Positions 1 to 7,426 of a stretch of DNA of 23,499 nt are shown here, one piece after another. Positions within the stretch are counted from its first letter, which is position 1. Each line of letters starts with the position of its first letter. The translations under genes were made by a program, and so were the position numbers. The DNA is from an uncultured beta proteobacterium (lineage in GTDB: Bacteria; Pseudomonadota; Gammaproteobacteria; Burkholderiales; Burkholderiaceae_C). The DNA is taken from the NCBI GenBank assembly GCA_903885415.1, contig CAISIP010000391.1:1-23499 (forward strand). Direction: 5' to 3'. Under the pieces are notes generated by a model. That model was not told the DNA's origin, made no database searches, and saw nothing but the letters and a program-made list of their open reading frames with translations.

Positions 1-1248
1 CGGCGTCTCGGCGGGCAGGGCCGCCGAGACCAAGCGCACAAAGCCCAGCGCCTGCGAGTCCATACCCAGGTAGTTCAACCGTTCGCGCATGTGCGTCAGG
101 TCGGCGTCGCGCTTCTTGATCTCCTGCGTCAGACGCATCGCCTGCTGAAAGTGGCGGGCAAAGTCCATCGCCTGCGTCTTCAGCAAGGCGTAGGCCCCCC
201 GCGCCTGCTCGTCGACCTGGGCGCGCTCGGCCACGCCAGCCGCCAGGCGATCGTGCATGTTGTCGGTCGTGCCGTGGTCGAACGCCGACTCTTGCGCGCC
301 CAAGCGCTGCTGGATCTCGCCGATCTCGGCGCTGGCCGACTGGCGGGTCGGGTGCAGCTCTTCCAGGCCCGCCATGTTGCGCGACAACTCCTCACCGCGA
401 CGCACCACCTCGTTGCGCAGCGCCTGAAGGCCGTTGTCCTGCAGCCGCATTTCCAGCAGGGAGCGGCCCTGACTGGCCGGCACTTCCTTGTGCTTCAGGA
501 AGGCCGCCAGCGTGGCCTCGGCGCGAATCCGGTCCACCTGCGCCGCGGCCATGCGCTCGCGGGCCTGGGCCAGCGTCGAGTCGTAGGGATTGGTGGTGCT
601 GTCGGAGAAGCTTGTCAGTCCGAGGCGCTCGGCGAGTGCCACGCGCTGCGCGCTGAGCCCGGCGATTTCGGTGTTCATGTGCTCGGTCGTCTCGCGAAGG
701 GCCACCAGGCGCTCGGGCAAGCCGAAGATCTGCTCGGTGCGGGTGATCTCGACAAAGGACTCGGCCACGGCGTTGATCAATTCGTGCAGGTGCTCCGGCC
801 GCACGGCGTCGCTGCCGATACGGACCATGTAGGTGTCGGGCAGCGCGCGCACATAGATCGTGCGTTGCAGTTGTTGCAGGTACTTGCGCTCGCTCAGGCC
901 GTCGGGGCGCAGGTCGATGCCCTTGGCCCTCAGCGCGGACAGCGCGCGCTCCAACACGTCGTGTCGCGTGACGGTAGTCGACAGGTGGTTGACGAATTCG
1001 CGGTACTGCGAGTTCGACTGCAGCTCCAGTTCCTTGTCGGCCTCCAGGTTCTTCATGTAGGACGGCGCGACCTGGAAAACGGCCTCGCTGTTGAAAAAAC
1101 TTTCGCCTCGTATCCACGCGAACGGCAGGCCGGCGACCAGCACCAACAGCGCCACCAACCATGCAGCGCGTGGATGCCGCTTCAGGCTCAGTCCGGGCTT
1201 GATACCCACCCCAGGCAGCGAAGCCTGGTCGAGGTACGGGGTGCTCAT
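1..1248 (-). CDS. Wzz/GumC-type polysaccharide chain-length determinant, C-terminus cut by window edge
   Basis: The reverse strand is open from an ATG at 1248 to base 1 (416 codons, no stop), so the gene continues beyond the window. The protein starts with a short basic cytoplasmic tail and one membrane helix at about residues 27-46. The motif SEAVFQVAPSY (54-64) opens the periplasmic Wzz-fold domain, followed by long charged coiled-coil helices (about 170-390). The last visible residues (RLVSAALPAETP) match the Pro-rich segment that precedes the second membrane helix in polysaccharide co-polymerases. Family knowledge: such inner-membrane proteins set chain length and help export in Wzx/Wzy-type pathways. 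No kinase domain is seen, but one could lie past the edge. The start overlaps the stop of the upstream glycosyltransferase as ATGA, implying translational coupling. Confidence in the family is high; the exact subclass (GumC, EpsB, BceF-like) is open. Confidence 0.88.
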   Translation of the reverse strand, partial: MSTPYLDQASLPGVGIKPGLSLKRHPRAAWLVALLVLVAGLPFAWIRGESFFNSEAVFQVAPSYMKNLEADKELELQSNSQYREFVNHLSTTVTRHDVLERALSALRAKGIDLRPDGLSERKYLQQLQRTIYVRALPDTYMVRIGSDAVRPEHLHELINAVAESFVEITRTEQIFGLPERLVALRETTEHMNTEIAGLSAQRVALAERLGLTSFSDSTTNPYDSTLAQARERMAAAQVDRIRAEATLAAFLKHKEVPASQGRSLLEMRLQDNGLQALRNEVVRRGEELSRNMAGLEELHPTRQSASAEIGEIQQRLGAQESAFDHGTTDNMHDRLAAGVAERAQVDEQARGAYALLKTQAMDFARHFQQAMRLTQEIKKRDADLTHMRERLNYLGMDSQALGFVRLVSAALPAETP

Positions 1249-2480
1249 GAGCGACTGGCGCCGGACTTGGTTGCAGGCGCGGCGCGCTGCGTGCGCACCC
1301 AGCTCGAGCGTGCACCCATCGCATAGCCCAGGTAGACGGGCAGCTTCCACAGCATGTACAACGGCAGGTGCAGCAGCTCACGTGCTCGCAGCAGATGGCG
1401 CCCGAATTGCCACCAGCCGATGGCGATTGCCAGCACAAAGACTATGGCGCCGGCCATCACCAGCGCTGCCGCAGGTCGGGCTGCCGGCCAGGCTGCGGCG
1501 GCCACGCCTGTCAGAGCCAGCAGCCCGACGAGCACGCTGCAATACAGCGCCAGCGGCGGGATGCACAGGTCCAGCGCCAGTGTGCTCAGCGCACGGCTGC
1601 GCAAGCGGATCGCATCGCCCGCCAGGCACGGCAGTTCCTGACGCAGCGTCTCGAGGTGACCGTGTTCCCAGCGCGCCTTCTGCCGGCGGGCAACGGCGAC
1701 GTCGTCAACGAAGCTGCTGCTGATGCGCGCCTGCGGCAAAAAAGTGGGCCCGTGGCCGGCCTTGGTGAGCGCGACGCCGAGTTGCATATCCTCGGCGACA
1801 TGGCCCGTGGCCAGGTGGGCCTGGGCCATCAGCGGCCAGGGCAGAGCCATGCCGGTGCCCATCAGGTGGCACACGCCACCTAGGCGCTGGGTGCCCAGCG
1901 GACGCACCTGGTTCTTCATCACCATCGCGAACTCCAGCACGCGCAGCTTCAGGCCGGCACCGGGGGGGGCCGACATCAGGTTGAGCATCTGCACCGGGCG
2001 CGCCGAGGCGTGGCAGGCCCGGGCGATGGTGGCGACAGCGCCGTCGGAGAGAGTGCAGTCGGCATCCACCACCAGCAGCACCTCGGGCGGATCGGCGCGC
2101 AGCGTCTGCACGCCAAAGGCCAGCGCGTAGCCCTTGCCCCGACGCTGCGGGTCGCATCGCTCCACCACCTCGGCGCCAGCCGCGCGGGCCAGCGCTGCCG
2201 TGTCGTCGCTGCAATTGTCGGCCACCACCAGCAGCCGGTCGTGCTGCCCCAATTGGGCCTGCACGCTGCGCAAGGTCGGCAGCATGTGCAACGACTCGTC
2301 GTGGGCGGGCACCAGCACCGCCACGCGCGGCGCCGCCCGCGGCGCGCCCACTCCAGGGCCGACGTCCGGCGCCACCGAGCGGTCTTCCCGACAGCCCCGT
2401 GCGGCCAGCGTCAAGCTCAGCAGCGCTACTGCCGGCAGCAGGGCTGGCAACACCAGCAGACACACCAACAGCGCAGTCAT
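1245..2480 (-). CDS. Membrane-associated family 2 glycosyltransferase for exopolysaccharide
   Basis: A 411-residue GT-A fold glycosyltransferase. An N-terminal membrane helix (2-27) is followed by the nucleotide-sugar entry motif VAVLVPAHDES (53-63). The metal/nucleotide-binding DAD is at 139-141, the acceptor-site ED at 230-231, and the QxxRW motif (QKARW) at 267-271. Two or three membrane helices (about 300-357 and 370-390) close the protein. This order is typical of processive or membrane-bound GT2 enzymes that act at the cytoplasmic face. The ATG at 2480 was chosen because it overlaps the stop of the acyltransferase as TAATG; a longer frame upstream to 2834 runs antiparallel inside that gene's codons and lacks family similarity. 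The stop overlaps the next gene as ATGA. It presumably extends the lipid-linked EPS repeat unit. Sugar donor and acceptor cannot be deduced. Confidence 0.9.
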   Translation of the reverse strand: MTALLVCLLVLPALLPAVALLSLTLAARGCREDRSVAPDVGPGVGAPRAAPRVAVLVPAHDESLHMLPTLRSVQAQLGQHDRLLVVADNCSDDTAALARAAGAEVVERCDPQRRGKGYALAFGVQTLRADPPEVLLVVDADCTLSDGAVATIARACHASARPVQMLNLMSAPPGAGLKLRVLEFAMVMKNQVRPLGTQRLGGVCHLMGTGMALPWPLMAQAHLATGHVAEDMQLGVALTKAGHGPTFLPQARISSSFVDDVAVARRQKARWEHGHLETLRQELPCLAGDAIRLRSRALSTLALDLCIPPLALYCSVLVGLLALTGVAAAAWPAARPAAALVMAGAIVFVLAIAIGWWQFGRHLLRARELLHLPLYMLWKLPVYLGYAMGARSSWVRTQRAAPATKSGASRS

Positions 2481-3028
2481 TACACCGCCTGGCGCGCGCG
2501 GCGCGCGGCCGGCTGCTGGGGCACGCCAGGGCCGCGGGGCTTGATGATCGCCGGCACGCCAACCGCGGTGCAGTGGTCGGGCACGTCCTGCAGCACCACC
2601 GCGTTGGCACCGATGCGCACATGGTTGCCGATCCGGATGGGCCCGAGGATCTTGGCGCCCGCGCCAATGTCCACATGGTCGCCGAACGCCGGCGCGCAAG
2701 GCTCGTCGGTGTGAGACAGCCCCACCACCACGCCATTGCGGATGCGGCAGTGGTCGCCAAAGCTTGCAAAGCCGCTGATGACGATGCCACCCGCATGCTC
2801 GATCACGAAGCCGCGGCCGACCGGCACCTCGCACGGCAGTTCGATGCCGGTGACAACCTGCACGGCCTTGTAGAGCAGCTTGTAGACCACCGACAGCGGC
2901 TTGCGCAGCAGCGCCGGCCGCACGCTGTAGCGCCAGCGCCCGAAGCGGTAGACCAGCAGGGCCCAGAAACCCTGTGCGCCCCAGTCGCCACGGTGGGCAG
3001 CTAGGTCACGACGGATGTTATCGAACAT
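2480..3028 (-). CDS. CysE/LbH-family serine O-acetyltransferase-like acyltransferase of the EPS operon
   Basis: A 182-residue protein with the layout of short serine acetyltransferases: an N-terminal helical part beginning MFDNIRRDL, then hexapeptide repeats of a left-handed beta-helix (about 66-160) such as VPVGRGFVIEHAGGIVI and IGNHVRIGANAVV. H78 in the EHAGGIVI segment is at the place of the catalytic His of CysE. The C-terminal loop GVPAIIKP is the usual family ending. In EPS operons such proteins often acetylate a sugar of the repeat unit, which I infer here because a cysteine-synthesis context is absent. The start at 3028 is preferred over 3058 because the MFxNIRxDL beginning is conserved in the family and an AGAGAG stretch lies about 9 nt upstream. 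The stop TAA overlaps the ATG of the glycosyltransferase by one base. Confidence 0.87.
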   Translation of the reverse strand: MFDNIRRDLAAHRGDWGAQGFWALLVYRFGRWRYSVRPALLRKPLSVVYKLLYKAVQVVTGIELPCEVPVGRGFVIEHAGGIVISGFASFGDHCRIRNGVVVGLSHTDEPCAPAFGDHVDIGAGAKILGPIRIGNHVRIGANAVVLQDVPDHCTAVGVPAIIKPRGPGVPQQPAARRARQAV

Positions 3029-3054
3029 GGTGACGTGCTCTCTGAATAGCCTAT

Positions 3055-3648
3055 TCAAACCCGGGCGGTGTGCAGCTCACGCCAGATGCCGGTGGCCATC
3101 AGGCCCAGGCCCAGAACCTCGATCAGGCGGCCTACCGTCAGGCCGGCCAGCCGGTTGCTGATCAGTTCGTCGGTGGCGTGCAGCGACACGAAGCGCAGCG
3201 CCGCCAGGCCTGCCAGCAGCGCCAGGCCGGCCGGTACGCTGCGGCTGACCGGCGCCACCAGCCTCAGCCGCTGGCGCCAGTAGACCCAGGCGGCCACGCC
3301 CGCCGCAGCGGCGACGCCCAGCGCCATCGCCTGCAGCTCGCGGCGCCCCTCATACCAACCCGATGTGCGCGCAACATCGCGTACGAGCGCGATCAACAGC
3401 AGGTCGAAGGCAAATAGCGTGTTCATTGCCAGCAGCAGCAGGACCGCCGCGGCGATCGACCAGATCGGGCTGGCATCGTCAGCGCATCGCGCCGAGCGTC
3501 CGGCCGCCAGGCAAAGCAGCGCGATCGCCACATGGGCCGCCGCGGCCAGTACCGGATGCCAGCCTGAGTGGCGCACGGCGGCCTCCCAGACCGACAACGC
3601 GGCGGCCCAAGCGTTGGTCGACGGATCGGTTGCGTGCATGACCGGCAT
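3055..3648 (-). CDS. Hypothetical polytopic membrane protein in the EPS operon
   Basis: About 197 residues, not recognised as any named family. Hydrophobic stretches suggest four or five membrane helices (about 33-50, 62-88, 108-125, 138-155 and 170-186), separated by Arg-rich loops such as YWRQRLRL and by SARCADD and YEGRRE loops. Its stop lies 26 bases before the acyltransferase start and it sits inside the EPS gene series. A role in polymer assembly or in helping a neighbouring enzyme at the membrane is possible but not shown. A Wzx flippase or Wzy polymerase would be expected to have 10-14 helices, so this protein is too small to be either. The start is uncertain: ATG at 3648 or at 3639, both with poor ribosome-binding sites; the frame extends to 3738 but that part is hydrophilic and Pro/Arg-rich. 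Confidence 0.7.
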   Translation of the reverse strand: MPVMHATDPSTNAWAAALSVWEAAVRHSGWHPVLAAAAHVAIALLCLAAGRSARCADDASPIWSIAAAVLLLLAMNTLFAFDLLLIALVRDVARTSGWYEGRRELQAMALGVAAAAGVAAWVYWRQRLRLVAPVSRSVPAGLALLAGLAALRFVSLHATDELISNRLAGLTVGRLIEVLGLGLMATGIWRELHTARV

Positions 3649-3774
3649 TGGACGTCGCCGGCCGGTTGGAAGTGTGACGGCACTGTGGCATGCGGGCCAA
3701 CTCAGACAGGTCGGAACAGGCCTTGCATCGCCCGTCAAGCGCGATCAGGGTCCTCTTGAGGGAACGCCTTTTTA
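3649..3774 (-). other. Intergenic gap inside the EPS operon, no clear signal
   Basis: 126 bp separate the four-module fusion from the membrane protein, the largest gap in the minus-strand EPS series. On the reverse strand there is a TTGACG hexamer (3757-3752) that could be a -35 element, but no convincing -10 at the right distance. A short imperfect palindrome CCTCTTGAGG is also present (about 3752-3761). Both are too weak to call a promoter or terminator. An extension of the membrane-protein frame into this gap (to 3738) cannot be fully excluded. Confidence 0.3.
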
Positions 3775-6534
3775 TCAGCCGCGCCAGGCCGCGCCCAGCG
3801 CCAGCGTGGCGCGGCGCGTCGGCGGCAGGACCGAGGCGAACACGTCGGCGGCGGCACAGGCCTCGACTTGCAGGGCCGCGTCGTCGGACCAGGCCGGTGC
3901 ATGCAGCAGTCCCAACGGCTGCCCGGCTAGCAGGCGCTGCCACTCGGGCCGAAGCGAGTACCACTCACCGGCCGAACGCGGGCGTACGCCGATCCAGGCG
4001 CGTCGGCCTTGCAGCACGTCCAGAAGCCCGGCGGCGCGCGCCCAGGCGCGCGCCGTGCGCGCCGCTCCCGGCGCAGCGCAGCGTAGCAGCACTTCCTCAA
4101 GGACGGACAGCCCGTCGAGGGGGCCGATCACCGCCGGTCGCAGGTCCCAGTCAGGCGCGCGGCCGCGAAGCATACGCCCAGCGCGATGCACCAGCAACAC
4201 CGGTCCCACCGCCAGCAGGGCCAGGGCGGCCAAAGCCCGGCCGGCGGCCGAGCCGCGCTGCGCCTGGCGCGGGCCGAGGTTGAGCATCAGCGCATCGTCC
4301 TCGGCCAGCCGCGACTCCACGCCCCATCGCAGGTGGCGCACGCGCGGGCCGCTGACGACGGCGTGCGATAGCGTCAGGCCCGAACCGATGTAGCTACCCG
4401 GCAACACCAGGCAGTGCTCCAGGCGCGTGCCGGCCGACACCACCACATCGCTACTGAGGACGACCCGTGGCCCCAAATGCGCGCCGCGTTCGACGACGCA
4501 GCGCGGCCCAATACGCAACGGCCCGACGAGCATGGCACGCTGATCCACATGGGCCAGCGGACTCATCGCGCCCCAAGGCCGACGGATCCACGAGGCCGGC
4601 ACCTCGTCGGCGTCCCACTGCGCCTGCAACACGGCATCGGCCGAATCGAGGGCGCTGCCATCGTCGCTACCGTGAATCCGCAGTGGCCAGCCGCCTGCGC
4701 GCGCCAGCGCGTCCAGCGCCATTGCATCCAGCCCGGCGTGCGAGGCCGGCAGGCGCTGCGGGACAACACTGGCCCAGCCGCTCCAGGCGGGCGCCCGGCC
4801 CTCGCGCGCCTGCACAAGCCACTGCTCGCCCTGCGCCAGCCGCAGCAGCGTGGCCACCGGGGGGCATCGGTCGGCATGGCCGATGACCAGCCGCCGCGCG
4901 CCGCGCAGCGCGATGCGGTCGAGCACGGCGTAAGAGTGGGTTGGGTCCTTCATCAGATGCCAGTGCAGCCGCAGGCCCCAGCGGCTGCCGTCGCCAAGAA
5001 GGGCGCGCAGCGCGTCGGGCCGGTCGCAGGCGACAAGGTCGACATCCAGGATGGCGGCCTGTGCCAGATGGGCCATCAGCCGCTCGACAAGCGTCTGGCA
5101 GCCCAGCGGCAGCAGCGCGGTGGGATAGTCGCCGGGCAGCGGCAGGTCGGATGTGACGCACGGCGTGGCAAAGACGACAGCGCGCACGCCGGCGCCCACA
5201 GCCGCTGCCGCAGGGCGCGGCAACGGCTGCGCATCGGCTGCCGGCCGCCGTAGTCCGGCGCGCTGCAGCGCCACGCGGGCGAGGAAGCTGAGGTTGCCGA
5301 CGAGGTAGCGTCGCCACATGCGACCGGGCTCCTGCAGCAGCCTGAAGATCCACTCCAGACCCGTCTCGCGCATCCACATCGGCGCACGGCGGACGCGGCC
5401 CGAAACGAAGTCAAACAGCCCGCCGACGCCCATCGCCACGCTTACGCCGAGCTGCGGCAGGTAGCGGTCGATGAACAGGTCTTGCGCTGGCACACCGCGC
5501 GCCACCAGCAGCAGGTCGGCGCGGCTCTCGCGCACCGCGGCGGCCACCTCGCCTTCTTCGGCCACGCTGTAGAAACCGTCGCGCCACCCGGCGATGCGCA
5601 CGCCCGGCCAGCGCTGGCCGATCTCGGCGGCCACGCGCTCGGCCACGCCCGGAGCGCCGCCCAGCAGGTACACGCTGGCGCCGCGCGCCTGCAGCAGTTC
5701 GCACAGGCGGGGGAAGAGGTCGGTGCCGTTGACGTTCTGCTTCAGCGGCGTGCCCAGCAGGGCGGTGCCGATCTTGATGCCGATGCCGTCGGGCAGCACC
5801 AGCGCCGCGCGGGCCAGCACGCGGCGGTAGCCGCGGTGGCGCGCGGCAATGTTCACGCAGGCCGGGTTGACGAAGCTGACCTGCTGCGGCGTGCCCGCGT
5901 CGAGCATCTCGCGCAGCCGCGCCAGCGCCTCGTTCATGTCGACGTTATCGAAGGCCATGTCGCCCACCTGCACGCGCCCCGGCCCTGCGGGCGCGCCCGG
6001 CCAAGGCAGCAGCGCAACCGCCAGGCCGCGCAACAACAGGCCCGTGTCGTGGCGCAGGCTGCGCTGGCGCAGGTACTGCATGTCGGCGGCGAGTTCGCTG
6101 CCGAAGTCCACTGCGGTGCGACGGCGGATGAACCAGGGGTTGAAAAGGCCCGGGCGCAGCAGTTGGCTGATCGCCGGGCAGTCTTCTTCCACGTCGCGTG
6201 CGCGCGGCCCGACCCAGGCCAACTCGCCGCGCAGGATGTTGATCAGCAACGGGGCGTGCACTATGCCGAGCGGGCGCAGTGCGCGGCCGGTGCGCGTGGC
6301 CGGCAGGTCCAGGCTCAGTCGATCGAATACCCGCCCGCCTCGACCCTGCACCGGCGTACGGCACCAGCGACCTCGCCAGGCCAGCAGCAGCGGGGCCAAC
6401 GGCAGCAGCCAAAGCGTGGCTAGCAGCAGGTCCAGCGCGCGCAGCAGTCGCTCGGTATGCGGCGACGACGCCGATGGCAGCAACGATTCGCTGGCGTCGA
6501 CCGGGTTCATCTCTTCGGAAAGCCAGCCGCTCAT
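3775..6534 (-). CDS. Four-module EPS fusion: degenerate sugar transferase, WecG/TagA/CpsF glycosyltransferase, nucleotidyltransferase-like/LbH, second degenerate sugar transferase
   Basis: A 919-residue protein. Residues 28-175 resemble a bacterial sugar transferase: a membrane helix at 31-52, then NILRGELAWVGPRA (99-112). The acidic pair before that block (DE in active enzymes) is V92-H93, so this part is probably inactive. Residues 186-425 are a GT26 enzyme (WecG/TagA/CpsF), with PDGIGI (248-253), NVNGTDL (267-273), LGGAPG (291-296) and a C-terminal GLEWIFRLLQEPGRMWRRY (392-410). Its usual PKQE reads PAQD (349-352). Residues 448-650 resemble an NDP-sugar nucleotidyltransferase without the GxGxR loop; 655-735 form hexapeptide repeats. 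A further helix (766-786) and VLQGRRAWIGVRP (840-852) again recall a sugar transferase without the acidic pair. GT26 enzymes add an N-acetylated aminosugar or similar residue to the lipid-linked primer. Start at 6534 avoids overlap with the upstream gene; ATGs at 6603 and 6510 are alternatives, none with a strong ribosome-binding site. Confidence 0.85.
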   Translation of the reverse strand: MSGWLSEEMNPVDASESLLPSASSPHTERLLRALDLLLATLWLLPLAPLLLAWRGRWCRTPVQGRGGRVFDRLSLDLPATRTGRALRPLGIVHAPLLINILRGELAWVGPRARDVEEDCPAISQLLRPGLFNPWFIRRRTAVDFGSELAADMQYLRQRSLRHDTGLLLRGLAVALLPWPGAPAGPGRVQVGDMAFDNVDMNEALARLREMLDAGTPQQVSFVNPACVNIAARHRGYRRVLARAALVLPDGIGIKIGTALLGTPLKQNVNGTDLFPRLCELLQARGASVYLLGGAPGVAERVAAEIGQRWPGVRIAGWRDGFYSVAEEGEVAAAVRESRADLLLVARGVPAQDLFIDRYLPQLGVSVAMGVGGLFDFVSGRVRRAPMWMRETGLEWIFRLLQEPGRMWRRYLVGNLSFLARVALQRAGLRRPAADAQPLPRPAAAAVGAGVRAVVFATPCVTSDLPLPGDYPTALLPLGCQTLVERLMAHLAQAAILDVDLVACDRPDALRALLGDGSRWGLRLHWHLMKDPTHSYAVLDRIALRGARRLVIGHADRCPPVATLLRLAQGEQWLVQAREGRAPAWSGWASVVPQRLPASHAGLDAMALDALARAGGWPLRIHGSDDGSALDSADAVLQAQWDADEVPASWIRRPWGAMSPLAHVDQRAMLVGPLRIGPRCVVERGAHLGPRVVLSSDVVVSAGTRLEHCLVLPGSYIGSGLTLSHAVVSGPRVRHLRWGVESRLAEDDALMLNLGPRQAQRGSAAGRALAALALLAVGPVLLVHRAGRMLRGRAPDWDLRPAVIGPLDGLSVLEEVLLRCAAPGAARTARAWARAAGLLDVLQGRRAWIGVRPRSAGEWYSLRPEWQRLLAGQPLGLLHAPAWSDDAALQVEACAAADVFASVLPPTRRATLALGAAWRG

Positions 6535-6583
6535 CGCTTGCTGCTTGGTTCGTCGTTCGGGTTTGAGACGGCCGCAGGCGCGA

Positions 6584-7279
6584 TCAGTATGCGCCGCGAC
6601 CACGCAGCACTGCGGGCAGCGTCTTGAGCAAAAGCTTCACGTCAGCCCACAGTCCTGGCCGGCGGATGTAGTCCAGGTCCATCTGCACCTGCTGCGGGAA
6701 CGGCAGCTCGGAGCGCCCGCTGACTTGCCAGGTACAGGTCAGGCCCGGCGTTACAGCCAGCCGCTCGCGCTCGTCCAGCGTGTAGCGCGCGACCTCGGCG
6801 GGTAACGGCGGACGGGGGCCGACCAGGCACATCTCGCCGCGCAACACGCACCATAGTTGCGGCAACTCGTCCAGACTGGCGCGGCGGATGAAGCGGCCTA
6901 CCGGCGTGATGCGCGGGTCGCGCTTCATCTTGAAGGTCACGGCCTGCTCTCCATGCTGGTTGGCAGCGAGCAAGCGCTCGCGCGCGGCCTCGGCGTCGAC
7001 GCGCATCGAGCGGAATTTCGGGAAGTCGAACTCGCCGCCGTGGCGGCCCACTCGGCGCTGCCAAAACAGCGCCGGGCCGCCGTCGTGCAGCCGGATGGCC
7101 AGCGCGATGGCCGCGAACACCGGCGCGAGCAGCAGCATCGCCGGCAGCACCAACAGCAGGTCGAGCGCGCGCTTTGCCGCCGGACCCTGGCGAATGTGCC
7201 ACCACCAGACCAGATGCGCGCGGCGGGCGCGCAGTCGGTTCACGAGTGGCCGTGAAAAGGCAATCTTAGGGTCGGTCAT
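6584..7279 (-). CDS. Polyprenyl-phosphate sugar-1-phosphate transferase (initiating enzyme of EPS synthesis)
   Basis: A 231-residue short-form bacterial sugar transferase. Features in order: KRALDLLL (36-43) leading into a re-entrant/membrane helix (40-62), the QRRVGRHGGEF block (75-85) and FKMKRDPRITPVGRFIRR (116-133). The catalytic DE pair is D137-E138 in SLDELPQLW, followed by VLRGEMCLVGPRPPL (145-159) and PGLTCTWQVSGRS (178-190), all family hallmarks. Such enzymes transfer a sugar-1-phosphate from a UDP-sugar to undecaprenyl phosphate at the inner membrane, the first step of repeat-unit assembly. It is the first minus-strand EPS gene and faces the divergent signalling operon, so it probably lies just behind the operon promoter. 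Which sugar it uses (glucose, galactose or an N-acetylated sugar) is not clear from sequence. The ribosome-binding site is weak. Confidence 0.94.
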   Translation of the reverse strand: MTDPKIAFSRPLVNRLRARRAHLVWWWHIRQGPAAKRALDLLLVLPAMLLLAPVFAAIALAIRLHDGGPALFWQRRVGRHGGEFDFPKFRSMRVDAEAARERLLAANQHGEQAVTFKMKRDPRITPVGRFIRRASLDELPQLWCVLRGEMCLVGPRPPLPAEVARYTLDERERLAVTPGLTCTWQVSGRSELPFPQQVQMDLDYIRRPGLWADVKLLLKTLPAVLRGRGAY

Positions 7280-7426
7280 GGCGTTCTGGCGGAATGGCCA
7301 AAAGTTGATCTAGACCGGATTAGAGGCCCCCAAACAGCCGGAGTTGTGGCGGATTTGTGAAATTGGGCCAGCGTGGTGTGCCGTGGGCTGGTACCTTTCT
7401 GTTGGACGCCCTTCCCTACCCGCTCT
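7280..7426. promoter_or_regulatory. Divergent intergenic region between EPS operon and signalling operon
   Basis: 147 bp separate the starts of the sugar transferase (minus) and the hybrid kinase (plus), so promoters of both operons should lie here. The stretch is richer in A+T than the flanking genes. On the reverse strand TCTAAT (7324-7319) is a five-of-six match to a -10 hexamer about 40 bases before the EPS start codon, but the -35 position has no good match. On the plus strand I found no convincing sigma-70 pair. Any regulator binding site is unknown. Confidence 0.4.

Noticed and set aside
91..1326. 411-codon plus-strand frame opposite the chain-length gene
   Set aside because: It mirrors the minus-strand Wzz/GumC gene, is made of low-complexity Ala/Arg/Gln/His-rich sequence, and shows no domain. 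It is an antisense shadow typical of high-GC DNA.
7350..7375. Possible sigma-54 promoter (TGGC followed by TTG) before the kinase
   Set aside because: The spacing and the second element do not fit TGGCAC-N5-TTGCW, and no sigma-54 activator is nearby.
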